Assembly (NCBI GenBank): GCA_940671915.1
Contig: CALNVZ010002974.1
Coordinates: 43,706,927-43,770,926 of the forward strand
Reading direction: 5' to 3'
Length of the DNA stretch: 64,000 nucleotides
Source: Paracentrotus lividus
Lineage: Eukaryota; Echinodermata; Echinoidea; Camarodonta; Echinidae
Part shown: positions 44,162 through 57,209 of the stretch, piece after piece
How positions within the stretch are numbered: the stretch's first letter is position 1
Layout: each line of letters starts with the position of its first letter
Position numbers and translations under genes: made by a program
Notes under the pieces: model-generated
Databases searched by the model: none
Told to the model about the DNA's origin: nothing
What the model saw: only the letters and a program-made list of their open reading frames with translations

Positions 44162-45670
44162 ATTTAGTGTTCGCAAATAAGTAGTAAGCTTTAACGGGAT
44201 ACATGTATGTACAATATTCCAGGTTTTAAGGTGATTTACCACTTTCACATTTCATTTTTTAGAGTGTATCAGCAGGAAATCTTTGGTGATAATTAATCAA
44301 ATCAACATATAAACACCAATCAAAACCAAATACAAAAATAAAACACCCCCAAGGGGGAGAAAAAAACCCCCAAAAAACAACCCCCTCAAAAAAAAATAAA
44401 TAATAGATAATAATAATTATAAAAAATAAAATATAAAAAAATAAAAAAATAAACAGTGCTTGAACAATGCTTATCTTCAGGTCCGTTTTGTGCTCCAATT
44501 AAAGATATCGCCTTGGATCGCGCTCACAGTCACATCACTTTGTCAAGGAGTTATCATAATTATTTTTATATGGTAGAACTTATTGACAGGGAGTGCAGTA
44601 CTCTGATTTCTTGGAAGAGATTACAAACCAAGTCATTTATTGGTGATTTTCCATTCGGTCTCGCGCTTACATTTTATTTTTTTAAGGTTTGGGAAATCAT
44701 ATGCCTGAGATTAAGGATGTTCAAAAGGAAATGAAAGTAAAATATCTAGTATAAGTACCTCACCGTCGTGCCATTATTTATTCCGCATTTAGGCACTGCG
44801 CTCGAGAGAATGGTCAGTTTTTTAAATTGCGATTCCCACTCCCAGTGAAACTTGTAACTGGGGCCTGATATTGATTTTTCCCAGCCTAAGAATTTTATTG
44901 GATCAGTTGATTGACCAAGTGGAATCTTTATTGGCCTTTCCATCATGAATTTTAATATATTCAGGAATTTGTCTTTATTTGCGTGCGAAATAATTTGAAT
45001 AAGGGCCTCATTGACGAATGTAGGTTATTGTGTGGACTATCAATTTCATTGACTGTCTAATTTCAAATTTTGCCTTATTATAAAGATGCGCGTTGTATCG
45101 TCATAAATCCGGACGGATCGGACAAGCAAGGGACCCGGATGCTTACCAATTTACCAGCGTACAAGGTCAAAGGGTCACTATGGCAAATAATACGATGCAT
45201 TTGGATTCATGCAAGCTAGTCGTTAAAATTCCCTGTTACGTCTATGGTTGCATAACTTCAAAACAGGGAATTTTCCATCTTATTTGATCGAAATTTATAC
45301 CATCAGCAAAGAAGAAAAAATTGGCAGTTTGGCAAATTTGCCTCAATGGTCACTGCAACCGTGTCGAAATGTTGGAAAATGGGCTCCTGTTAGTCACTAA
45401 ATCAAAGTTGCAATTTTAGGCTGACGAACTTCAAAAAATGGACATTTTTGCATAACAACCATTGCTCACTGAAAGCATGACCTTGAGATCTTTCATAAAT
45501 TACGTTCCATGTGTAGTTAAATTAAATTTCCTACATGACGCTATTAATTAGAATTTTTAAAATTCCTACAGGTTAAAAAAATATGATATCTGAAATAGGG
45601 TAACTTTCTTTTTGTGTTGGTTTATTTGGTCGATTCCTGTAACTGACTGAAAATATTATCAAAATCATTT

Positions 45671-45870
45671 GGACTAGACGAAAAGCAATTAGACCATTTG
45701 GCTGTAGACGAATCGGCAATTAAACAAAGTGGTCATTAGACCAATTGAGAATTAGACCAAGTATGTATTAGACCAAATGGAAGTTAGACAAACTTTTAGT
45801 AGACCATATGGGTTTATCCATGTGTATTAGACGATCGGAGAATTTGGCCAACTGCTGTTAGACTAAGTGG
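45671..45870 (+). repeat. degenerate ATTAGACCAA array
   Basis: About nine units of the type RTTAGACNAANTGG occur at spacings near 20 bases, with changing intervening bases. It is not a CRISPR array: the repeated core is short and variable, and the spacing is irregular. Confidence 0.75.
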
Positions 45871-46128
45871 ATATAAACCGTTTTCGTTTGTGTTTAAATT
45901 ACACTGTTTTAAATACTTACATTAAATATTATATATGTGGAGCGTGAACATTTTTGTGGAATGAATTACCTCGAAAGAGAGAAAGAAAGAAAGAAGAGAT
46001 ACAAATATGTTATAAGTAATATACCGAGTGAGTAAAATAAAGAATAAAAATAAATTAAACGCTTAGAAAATTGTCATTAAAAAGAAAGTATTTATGAACT
46101 CGCAATTATTACACATTTTGAAAGAGTA

Positions 46129-46971
46129 GGGGAGACCGGGTATGGACGTTACAATATTCACATTTTGGGACCAGATAATTCTAATGAAAGAACTCACGCA
46201 CTCCATATTGGGGTCTGTAGTTAGCCTTTTAATGTTTGGCTAAAACCTGAGGCATATAAACTGAAAACATATGAAACACTAATTAACTACAGCTTAATTA
46301 GTGAAGACATATTTTTGTAACAACCTACCCCATATACGCGGGTAGGTTGTTACTACACCATACGGGGTCAATTGTACAATATGCTAAACATACCGGGGTA
46401 AGTTGACAATGTGTAAATCTCTTAACCATACTTTAATTTCAACTTCCAGTTCTTGACTCGTTAACAGTAGATCAAGTAAGCTCTAGAATAGACAAAGTAA
46501 TAATAGAAAATTTAAAAATATTAACACCTGAAAATTGAGACAAAATGTAATTACATATGTAATGTAATTGGGGTAAGTTGTTACATCAAACATGGGGTAG
46601 GTTGTTGTAACAACCTACCCCATAGGTGATTTTACACACAGAAATCAACTGTAGCACAGTCATTAAGCAAGGAATTTACAGGGCATGGCTAGGGGGTATA
46701 TTAGTGACATTCACGTACTATATTTACAATACCGACTATCATCATGTTGCCTTCAGTTGTAAGAGCTATTACAAATTTAAATTTTTGTCAAAAATTTACT
46801 TGAACTGTAAAAAATGGTTTGTTGATTACTTTTTAATAAAACAACGAGAAACCTCACACCGGCACATCACCTGCTACATGTGGGCTGTATATAGATGCCA
46901 CAGCACTCCTCCCACAGCACACTGAGAACTGTAAACAACTGACCCGTGTAACTTCCATACCCGGTCTCCCC
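46129..46971. mobile_element. 843-bp TIR element, GTAGGTTGTTAC phrase subtype
   Basis: The ends are GGGGAGACCGGGTATGGACG and the complement of GGGGAGACCGGGTATGGAAG. TA flanks both sides (46127-46128, 46972-46973), and removing it restores the foldback MITE sequence GAAAGAGTAACATCTCCCG. The phrase GTAACAACCTACCCC or its reverse occurs at about 46320-46355, 46570 and 46600-46622. No transposase. Confidence 0.85.
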
Positions 46972-47435
46972 TAACATCTCCCGTATCTTTGTTTTTTTAC
47001 GTATGGATGAGCATGGCGCATTGTTTACGAGAATGTAAAAAGCGACTTGTGCCAAAACAACAAGAAAGAACTTAACCCGTTTGTTAAAAGTACGGATACA
47101 CTTATCGACATAGATTCTGTGTAAAATGAGATTGAAATATCAATACATCCATGAGTGAGTGCACATCAAAGCGTAAAGGGTCACTGACAGACCTAAAAAT
47201 GCCTCTTAAAACTTTTGAAAAGTGATTATTTGTATTTTACAGTGGCGTGATTCTATACAGATATATCTCATTTTGAACACGTATCTAGTCGATAGGTATA
47301 ACAACTCCCCGCCAAGCTATTTGCAAAATATATTCGTTAAAAGTTAGCCTATGCTACTTTATCATGGTGGATTTGTTGTTGTTTGTTGGCTTTTATTGTT
47401 TTGATTCTAGCCCAACTTTGGTGCAATTCAAAGTA

Positions 47436-47936
47436 ATGCGGCGGTCACAACTTGCCGTACCTTCGACGTGCAACTCCCTACGAGGGATTTCGTAGAAAAA
47501 TTGTGCAGCGCAGTACCTCGAGGCACGTTGCATGCACGACGTGCAGGAAGTTTTTACAATACCCTTATGCGGCGGTCACAACTCGTCGTAGGCTACGGGG
47601 CACGTGCCATCAACGTAGCCTGCGTTGCATGTGCAGTGCACGCACAGGTCCTGGGTCACCTTCTGCGATTCCTGCGTTTCTGTAGTAAGGGTATTGGAAA
47701 AACTTCCTGCACGTCGTACATGCATTGCACCTGCGAGGTACCTCCGCTGCACGAATTTTCTACGAAATCCATCGTAGGGAGTTGCACGTCGAAGGTACGG
47801 CGAGTTGTGACCGCCGCATTACTACAGAAACGCAGTAATCGTAGAAGTTGACCAACCTGTGCGTGCGTTGTACATGCAACGCAGGCTACGTTGATGGCAC
47901 TGCCCCGTAGCCTACGACGAGTTGTGACCGCTGCAT
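47436..47936. mobile_element. composite of two TGCGGCGG MITEs, one inserted in the other
   Basis: An inner full copy (about 47568-47819) splits an outer copy of opposite orientation. The outer left half (47436-47567) ends ACAATACCCTTA and the outer right half (47820-47936) resumes TACTACAGAAACGC, which join across a TA target as in the intact copy at 2311-2563 read in reverse. The outer copy itself sits at a TA of the foldback MITE. Confidence 0.85.
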
Positions 47937-48910
47937 ACATGTTCGCAAACAATGTGCCGTGTAATTCATCCAGACTGAACACGTAACACACATAAATGGT
48001 TCTAGAAAATCGCGGAATATACTCGAATATGTATAATAATTTGAGGTTCGTAAATTAGTTTTCTTTTAATTAATGATAGTTTCTAGGTTTTTTTTTTTTT
48101 TACTAGCCTGGTTTTCATGTTCTTCCTTGCAGTCGACCCTTGCCGGAAAAGCCGTGTGCACCTCCCTTTACCAAGGAAAAAACTCTGATTAGCAAATGTT
48201 GCAATGACGCGGTCATAATGAACAGCAAACCGGGACAAATCTAAAGTGCAAAGTATATCACAAAAAGTCCTGAATGAAACTGTAAGGATAGTCTATGAAG
48301 TATCTCTACAAACTTCACCGTGTACTCAAACAATCATAGAATTCTCGTGACCTAAATTCGTATATGCCTTGCCAAAATCATGATTAATTGACTTGAGATC
48401 GTTCCGGACACTTCATGGCATAACTCTCTATTAGAGTACCCCAAGTGAGAAGTGAAATTTCGTTTATTCTTGCTTATTTTACTCAAGCACAATAGGATGT
48501 GCTTTCTATTGTATCTTCCAACAGGATATAGAATAAATTAAAAAATAAATAAATAAAAAAAAAAATAAAAAAAAATGAATAATCTGGTGGTGCAGGGCGA
48601 ATTGGTTTTCAAAGTTCTGATTATCGGACACAATCTGCGCGCTGTGAACACACATCGCATCTACAGTAGTAGCGGGGTTTTTATTGGAAGGCGTAAACAC
48701 GTCGTGTAGGATTAGCACTATGAAAGGAATAATTTCAATAAGCACGAAACATCGTTTTCTACTTATGGAATACTTGAATGAAGGTTGAGGTGACCGCACA
48801 AGTCCTTAATGGCTGTAAGACATTAATTGTAACGTCTTCAGATCGTCCCGATAAAATTTGTATACTTTTTAAATGGCTACCAAATTAAATGTATTAAATT
48901 CTAATAAATA

Positions 48911-49242
48911 CTTGGTCTAATTCTTCATTTTGTCTAATGTCCATTCGCTAATAGCCAAATGGTCTAATTGCATTTCGCTAATGCCCAAATTAATTTTGGT
49001 TTATTTCCAGTTGTTTACTGGAATTGACCAAGTTCTGTGAATAGATCGAGTGGTCATTAGACGGACCTGGGCATAGACAAAATGGGAATTAGACGAAACG
49101 GTATTTGGGCGAAGTGATACTTAGACCAAAGTAATGAGCGAACTGCTTATAGAACAAAATTGGAATTAGACCACGAGGATGGGACCAAATGGGTATTAGT
49201 CAAGTTTGTTTAGACCAATTTGGCAATTTTACCGATAGACCA
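48911..49242. repeat. ATTAGACC array in inverted arrangement
   Basis: The left part has the phrase reversed (TTGGTCTAATTC) and the right part forward (GGAATTAGACGAAACGG), meeting near CCAGTTGTTTACTGG at about 49008. The block therefore looks like a foldback structure made of about twenty short degenerate units. Confidence 0.75.
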
Positions 49243-49689
49243 CCTTAGTGGGGGGGGGGGCACAAGTGCTTATTTTATATATTTACATCATGTGATAGCA
49301 CTTCATGTTATAATTACGAAAAAAGTCTCACTGGTATTATGCGCTTTTTACCATTATACAATATACTTGTATGTATTGATTATGATTATGTATGTATTTG
49401 ATGGTTTGTAATTCTACTGTTTCTTTGGCTGAAAATTGCATATCAATGAAGCTTTAACTTTTTACAAATCCAATCATCGTTTATATTATCCTCTTGTTCG
49501 CATTAAAAAAGCATATCACACTAAAATACTATTTTTTTCAATTTTGAGCAGCAAGCAATGAGGCCGGCCAGCGGCCTCATCTGGTTGGGCTCGAGGATCT
49601 GCTGATCCGGCAATGCAATATGGACATTGATTTCGGTTGTTATTAGGTATTTAGTATATAATATCAATTATTATAGCATAAATTTATAT

Positions 49690-49780
49690 GCTTTCAGGGA
49701 CTGTGCTGAGGCTTAGCGCCATGAGCGTCCTTGGACGGATGTGTGCGCTCAGAAGTTTACACTATTGTTATTAATATTAA
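49690..49780 (+). repeat. possible LINE/SINE 3' tail in the spacer
   Basis: GGACTGTGCTGAGGCTTAGC and GGATGTGTGCGCTCAGAAGT lead into an ATTGTTATTAATATTA tail, similar in layout to 3' ends of CR1/L2-type elements. No protein part is present. Confidence 0.3.
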
Positions 49781-51423
49781 AGGTTTATTTTCAAACACGG
49801 TCAGTTGTTATGCAAATCAGTATGCAAAAAAAACTGGTTTCAATTGTTTCAATTACTGCGTCGCTTAAAAACCAATAATAACACTGGCTGGCTAATAGAC
49901 AGTTTCAATTTGAGGATCCACTGGATTTATTACAAATTAAATTGAGTTGAGTAGAGAGTGGACCTGTGACAGCAAGGCGGTGGAACTTTGTTTTTCAAAA
50001 GATCGCTAAACAAATAATTGATTTGTCTGTTAATTGCTTACCCTTTCAAAATCACCAGTTACCATCCAAAAACACTATAATTCATGTGAAGATTAATTGC
50101 ATTAAAAAAAAAATAAATAATAAAAAAAAAAAAAAAAACGACGAGTTGTGACCGCCGCATAAGGGTATTGTAAAAACTTCCTGCACGTCGTGCATGCAAC
50201 GTGCCTCCGAGGTACCTGCGCTGCACAATTTTTCTACGAAATCCATCGTAGGGAGTTGCACGTCGAAGGTACGGCAAGTTGTGACCGCCGCATTACCTTT
50301 GAATTGCACCAAAGTTGGGCTAGAATCAAAACAATAAAAGCCAACAACAACAACAAAATCCACCATGATTAAAGTAGCATAGGCCTAACTTTTTAACGAA
50401 TATATTTTTAGACAAATAGCTTGGCAGGGGAGTTGTTATACCTATCGACTAGATACTGTGTCAAAATGAGATATATCTGTATAGAATCACGCACATGTAA
50501 AATACAAAATAATCACTTTTCAAAAGTTTTAAGAGGCATTTTTAGGTCTGTCAGTGACCCTTTACGCTTTGATGTGCACTCACTCATGGATGACTTGATA
50601 TTTCAATCTCATTTTTACACAGAATCTAGTCGATAAGTGTAACAACATCCGTACTTTTAACAAACGGGTTAAAGTTGCTTTCTTGTTGTTTTGGCACAAG
50701 TCGCTTTTTACATTCTCGTAAACAATGCGCCATGCTCATCCATACGTAAAAAAAACAAAGATACGGGAGATGTTAGGGGAGACCGGGTATGGAAGTTACA
50801 CGGGTCAGTTGTTACAGTTCTCAGTGTGCTAAGATGGAACAAGAGAGGATGTGCTAACTGGCATCTATATACAGCCCACATGTAGCTGTGATGAACTGCC
50901 GGTCGTGAGGTTTCTCCGTTGTTTTATTAAAAAGTAAATCAACAAAAACCATTTTTTACAGTTCAAAGTAAATTTTTGACAAAAATTTAAATTTGTAATA
51001 GCTCTTACAACTGAAGGCACATGATGATAGTCTGGTATTGTAAATATAGTACGTGAATGTCACTAATATACCCCCTAGCCATGCCCTGTAATTCTGCTTA
51101 ATGACTGTGCTCCATCACGTAGGCCTGCGTTGCATGTACAACGCACGCACAGGTCCTGGTCAACTTCTACGATTACTGCGTTTTCTGTAGTAATGCGGCT
51201 CACAACTCGCCGTACCTTCGACGTGCAACTCCCTACGATGGATTTCGTAGAAAATTCGTGCAGCGGAGGTACCTCGCAGGTGCAATGCATGTACGACGTG
51301 CAGGAAGTTTTTCCAATACCCTTACTACAGAAACGCAGGAATCGCAGAAGGTGACCAGGACCTGTGCGTGCACTGCACATGCAACGCAGGCTACGTTGAT
51401 GGCACGTGCCCCGTAGCCTTCCC
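49699..51423. repeat. 1.7-kb spacer made of permuted arm pieces
   Basis: After about 440 bases not found elsewhere (49699-50138), 50139 to about 51108 is a direct copy of about 53562-54530, and about 51109-51420 is a direct copy of about 53250-53562. The two adjacent arm segments thus appear in swapped order. The junctions are at AAAACGACGAGTTGTG (50138) and near 51108. Confidence 0.8.
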
Positions 51424-53211
51424 CTGAAAGCATAAAATTATGCTAAATAATTGATATTATATACTAATACTAATAACAACCGAAATCAAATTCCATATTT
51501 GCATTGCCGATCAGCATCCTCAGCCCAACCAGATGAGGCCTGGCCGCCTCATTGCTTGCTGCTCAAAAATTTGAAAAAAATAGTATTTTAGTGTGATATG
51601 CTTTTTTAATGCAAAAGAGGATATATAAACGATTATTTGGATTTTAAAAAGTTAATCATTGATATCAATTTCAGCCAAAGAAACAGTTAAGAATTACTAA
51701 ACCATCAAATTACATACATACATACATTCAATACATACAAGTATATTGTATAATGTAAAAAGCGCATAATACCAAGTGAGACTTTTTCGTATATTAACAT
51801 GAAGTGCTATCACAATGTAAATATATAAAATAAGCACTTGTGCCCCCCCCCCCCACTAAGGTGGTCTATCGGTAAATTGCCAATTGGTCTAAACAAACTT
51901 GACTAATACCCATTTGGTCCCATCCTCGTGGTCTAATTCCATTTTGTCTATAAGCAGTTCGCCTCATTACCTTTTGGTCTAAGTATCACTTCGCCCAAAT
52001 ACCGTTTCGTCTAATTCCCATTTTGTCTAATGCCCAGGTCGTCTAATGACCACTCGATCTATTCACCACTTGGTCAATTCCAGTAAACAACTGGAAATAA
52101 ACCAAATATTAATTTGGGCATTAGACGAAAATGCAATTAGACCATTTGGCTATTAGGCGAATGGACAATTAGACCAAATGAGAATTAGACCAAGTATTTA
52201 TTAGAATTTAATACATTTAATTTGGTAGCCATTTAAAAAGTATACAAATTTTATCGGGACGATCTGAAGACGTTACAATTAATGTCTTACAAGCCATTAA
52301 GGACTTGTGCGGTCACCATTTGCAACCTTCATTCAAAGTTATTCAATAAGATAGAAAACGATGGTTTCGTGCTATTTTGAAAATATTCCCTTTCATATGC
52401 TAACGTCCTACACGACGTGTTACGCCTTCCAATAAAAACCCGCTACTACCTGTAGATGCGATGTGTGATCACGATCCGCGCGCAGATTGTGTCCGATAAT
52501 CGAATCCTTTGAAAACCAAATTCGCCGCTGCACCAGATTCATTTTTTTTTTTATTTTTTTTTTTATTTATTTATTTTTTAAATTTCTATATCCTGTTGGA
52601 AGATAACAATAGAAAGCACATCCTATTGTGCTTGAGTAAAATAAGCAAGAATAACGAAATTTCACTTTCTCACTGGGGTACTCTAATAGAGAGTTATGCA
52701 AATCGAAAAGTGCTCGCCGGAACGACTCAAGTCAACTTATCAATGATTTTGAGCAAGGCATATACGAATTTAGGTCACGAGAATTCTATGATTGTTTGAG
52801 ACACGGTGAAGTTTGTAGAGATACTTAACTAGACTATCCTTAACAGTTCATTCAGGACCTTTTTTTCGTGATATACCTTTGCACTTTACGTTGCATCCCG
52901 GTTTGCTGTTCATTATATGCCCGTCATTGCAACATTTGCTAATCAGAGAGTTTTTTCCTTGGTAAAGGGAGGTGCACACGGCTTTTCCGGCAAGGGTTCG
53001 ACTGCAAGGAAGAACATGAAATACACCAGGCTAGTAAAAAAAAAAAAAAACCTAGAAAACTATCATTAATTAAAAGAAAACTAATTTACGAACCTCAAAT
53101 TATTATACATATTCTGAAAGAGTAACTTCTCCCGCATTTTCTAGAACCATTTATGTGTGTTACGTGTTTCAGTCTGGATGAATTACACGGCACATTGTTT
53201 GCGAACATGTA

Positions 53212-53713
53212 ATGCAGCGGTCACAACTCGTCGTAGGCTACGGGGCACTCCATCAACGTAGGCCTGCGTTGCATGTACAACGCACGCACAGGTCCTGGTC
53301 AACTTCTACGATTACTGCGTTTTCTGTAGTAATGCGGCTCACAACTCGCCGTACCTTCGACGTGCAACTCCCTACGATGGATTTCGTAGAAAATTCGTGC
53401 AGCGGAGGTACCTCGCAGGTGCAATGCATGTACGACGTGCAGGAAGTTTTTCCAATACCCTTACTACAGAAACGCAGGAATCGCAGAAGGTGACCCAGGA
53501 CCTGTGCGTGCACTGCACATGCAACGCAGGCTACGTTGATGGCACGTGCCCCGTAGCCTACGACGAGTTGTGACCGCCGCATAAGGGTATTGTAAAAACT
53601 TCCTGCACGTCGTGCATGCAACGTGCCTCCGAGGTACCTGCGCTGCACATTTTTCTACGAAATCCATCGTAGGGAGTTGCACGTCGAAGGTACGGCAGTT
53701 GTGACCGCCGCAT
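53212..53713. mobile_element. mirror copy of the MITE-in-MITE composite
   Basis: Same structure as 47436-47936 in reverse, with TA at both outer flanks (53210-53211 and 53714-53715). Long ORFs on both strands here arise from the repeat. Confidence 0.85.
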
Positions 53714-56700
53714 TACCTTTGAATTGCACCAAAGTTGGGCTAGAATCAAAACAATAAAAGCAACAAACAACAACAAATCCACCATGATAAAAGTAGCATA
53801 GGCCTAACTTTTAACGAATATATTTTTAGACAAATAGCTTGGCAGGGGAGTTGTTATACCTATCGACTAGATACTGTGTCAAAATGAGATATATCTGTAT
53901 AGAATCACGCACATGTAAAATACAAAATAATCACTTTTCAAAAGTTTTAAGAGGCATTTTTAGGTCTGTCAGTGACCCTTTACGCTTTGATGTGCACTCA
54001 CTCATGGATGACTTGATATTTCAATCTCATTTTTACACAGAATCTATGTGATAAGTGTAACAACATCCGTACTTTTAACAAACGGGTTAAAGTTGCTTTC
54101 TTGTGTTTTGGCACAAGTCGCTTTTACATTCTCGTAAACAATGCGCCATGCTCATCCATACGTAAAAAAAACAAGATACGGAGAATGTTAGGGGAGACCG
54201 GGTATGAAGTTACACGGTCAGTTGTTTACAGTTCTCAGTGTGCTAAGATGGAACAAGAGAGGATGTGCTAACTGGCATCTATATACAGCCCACATGTAGC
54301 TGTGATGAACTGCGGTCGTGAGGTTCTCAGTTGTTTTATTAAAATAAATCAACAAAACCATTTTTTACAGTTCAAAGTAAATTTTTGACAAAAATTTAAA
54401 TTTGTAATAGCTCTTACAACTGAAGGCAACATGATGATAGTCTGGTATTGTAAATAGTAGTACGTGAATGTCACTAATATACCCCTAGCACTGCCCTGTA
54501 AATTCTGCTTAATGACTGTGCCCTTACAGGTTGATTTCTGTGTGTAAAATCCACCTATGGGGTAGGTTGTTACAACAACCTACCCCATGTTTGATGTAAT
54601 CAACTTACCCCAATTCATTACATATGTAAAAATTACATTTTGTCTCAATTTTCAGGTTTAATCATTTTTAAATTTTCTATTATTACTTTTTGTCTATTCT
54701 AGAGCTTCCTACTTGACTACTGTTTAACGATGCAAGAACTGGAAGTGAAATTAAAGTATGGTATAAGAAGATTTACACATTGTCAAACTTACCACGCCCG
54801 TATGTTTACATATTGTAACAATTGACCCCGTATGGTGTAACAACCTACCCGTATATGGGGTAGTTGTTACAAAAATATGTCTCACTAATTAAGCTGTAGT
54901 TAATTAGTGTTTACATGTTTTCAAGTTTATATGCCTCAGGTTTTAGGCCAAACATAATAAGGCTAACTACAGACCCAATATGGAGTGCGTGAGTTCTTTC
55001 ATTAGAATTATCTGGCCCAAAATGTGAATATTGTAACGTCCATACCCGGTCTCCCCTACTCTTTCAAAATGTGTACAATAATTGCGAGTTCATAAATTAC
55101 TTTCTTTTTAATGACAATTTTCTAAGCGTTTATTTATTTTTATTCTTTTATTTTTACTCACTCGGTATATTACTTATAACATATTTGTATCTCTTTCTTT
55201 CTTTCTTTCTCTCTTTCGAGGTAATTCATTCCACCAAAATGTTCATCGCTCCACATATAATATTTTTAATGTAAGTATTTAAAACAGTGTAATTTAAACA
55301 CAAACGAAAACGGTTTATATCCACTTAGTCTAACAGCAGTTGGCCAAATTCTCCGATCGTCTAATACCACATGGATAAACCCATATGGTCTACTAAAAGT
55401 TTGGTCTAACTTCCATTTGGTCTAATACATACTTGGTCTAATTCTCAATTGGTCTAATGACCACTTTGTTTAATTGCCGATTCGTCTACAGCCAAATGGT
55501 CTAATTGCCTTTTCGTCTAAGTCCCAAATGATTTTGATATATTTTCAGTCAGTTACAGGAATCGACCAAATAAACACAACACAAAAAGAAAGTTTACCCT
55601 ATTTCAGATATCAATATTTTTTTTAACCTGTAGGAATTTTAAAAATCTAATTATAGGTCCATGTAGGAAATTTATTTAACTACAATGGGAACGAATTTTA
55701 GGAAAAATCATCAAGTCATGCTTCAGTGAGCAATGGTTGAATGCAAAAATGTCATTTTTTGAAGTTCTCAAGCCTAAAATTGCAACTTTGATTTAGTGAT
55801 AACGGACCCATTTTCACATTTTCACGGTTGAGTGACCATGCAGCAAAATTTGCCCAAACTGCCATTTTTTCTTCTTTGCCATGGTATATTCGATCAAATA
55901 AGATGGAATTCCTGTTTTTGGAAGTGTATGCAACCATAGACGTAACAGGGAATTTTACGACTATGCTTGCATGAATCCAATGCATCGTAATTATTGCATA
56001 GTGACCTTTGACCTTGTACTGCTGGTAAATTGGTAGCATCCGGGTCCCTTGCTTGTCCATCCGTCCGGGCATTTATGACGATACACCGCATCTTGACATA
56101 ATAAGCAAAATTAAATTAGACAGTCAATGAAATTGATAGTCACACAATAATCCTCATCTCAATGAGCCCTTATCAATTATTTCGCACGCAAATAAAGACA
56201 AATCCTGAATATATTAAAATTCATGATGAAAGGCCATAATAGATTTTCCCTTGTCAATTCTAAACCTGATCCAATAAAATTCTTAGCTGGGAAAATCAAT
56301 ATCAGGCCCGTTACTAGGATTTTCACGGGAGTGGGATCGCAATTTAAAAACTGACCATTCTCTGCGTGCGCAGTGACCTAAATGCGGGAATTAATAATGG
56401 CACGACGGTGCGGTATTATACTGATATTTTACTTCATTTCCTTTTTGAACTCCTTAATCTCAGGCAATATGATTCCCAAACCTTAAAAAAATAAAAATGT
56501 AAGCGCGAAGCCGAATGGAAAATCACCAATGAAATGACTTGGTTTGTAATCTCTTCCAAGGATGCAGGAGGTACTGCACTCCCTGTCAATAAGTTTCTAC
56601 CATATTAAAATATTATGATAACTCCTTGAAAAGTGATGTGACATGTGAGCGCGATCCAAGCGATATCTTTAATTGGAGCACAAAACGGACCTGAAGATAA

Positions 56701-57030
56701 GCAGTTTGTTCAAGCACTGTTTTATTTTTTTATTTTTTTTATTATTTTATTTTTTATAATTATTATTATTATTATTTATTTTTTTTTGAGGGGGTTGTTT
56801 TTGGGGGGTTTTTTCTCCCCCTTGGGGGTGTTTTTATTTTTGTATTTGTTATTGTTCAAGGCCTAGCTCTTAAATTGATGTATGTAGTATCAAATTATCA
56901 CCAAAGATTTTCCTTGCTGATACACTCTAAAAAATGAAATGGTGGAAAGTGGTAAATCACCCTTTAAAACCTGGAATATTGTACATACATGTATCCCGAT
57001 TTATACTACCTACTTATTTGCGACACTAAT

Positions 57031-57209
57031 GGTGGTATCTCACTTCGCGTTGACAGATTTGAGACTGATTTGGGACTTCATTGAGACGGTTTTGAAAATT
57101 ATCCCTGATACCGGTACTTGTTTTTACGTATCCGTTAAAATTCTCACATCCATCTCAAAGTAGTGCCAAATCCGTCTCAAATCTGTCTCGGCGAAGTGAG
57201 ATACCACCA
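57031..57209. mobile_element. MITE of the GGTGGTATCTCACTTCG family in the right arm
   Basis: The ends are GGTGGTATCTCACTTCGCG and the complement of GGTGGTATCTCACTTCGCC, extended to ATGGTGG and CCACCAT and flanked by TA. It is the clearest copy of this family in the window. Confidence 0.85.

Larger units (their letters stand above)
46022..48095 (+). mobile_element. TACCGAGTGAGT foldback MITE interrupted by nested elements
   Basis: The left end is TACCGAGTGAGTAAAATAAA preceded by TA. Body segments match the solo copy at 6297-7142 (GAAAGAGTA, GCGCATTGTTTACGAGAATG, AAAATGAGATTG, GTTCGCAAACAATGTGCCG, GAATATGTATAATAATTTGA). Two other MITEs are inserted at TA sites (46129-46971 and 47436-47936). 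The right terminal inverted repeat is not seen after TTTCTAGG; the sequence passes into a T run. Confidence 0.75.
43383..49698 (+). repeat. left arm of a giant inverted repeat
   Basis: Reverse-complement matches to the right arm were checked at several anchors: 43.39 with 57.78 kb, 44.34 with 56.82, 46.022 with 55.167, 47.436 with 53.713, 48.84 with 52.26, 49.25 with 51.85 and 49.57 with 51.53. The sum of paired coordinates stays near 101.1 kb. The arms differ by frequent one-base indels and few substitutions. The inner end falls after TATGCTTTCAGGGA. Confidence 0.9.

Noticed and set aside
45093-45287. ORF with a counterpart at 55894-56091 (PCYVYGC shared)
   Set aside because: The similarity is explained by the mirrored arms of the inverted repeat; the frame is not maintained between copies and no family is recognised.
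45671-45870. CRISPR-like impression of short repeats with variable spacers
   Set aside because: The repeat core is degenerate, the spacing irregular and the context animal nuclear DNA.
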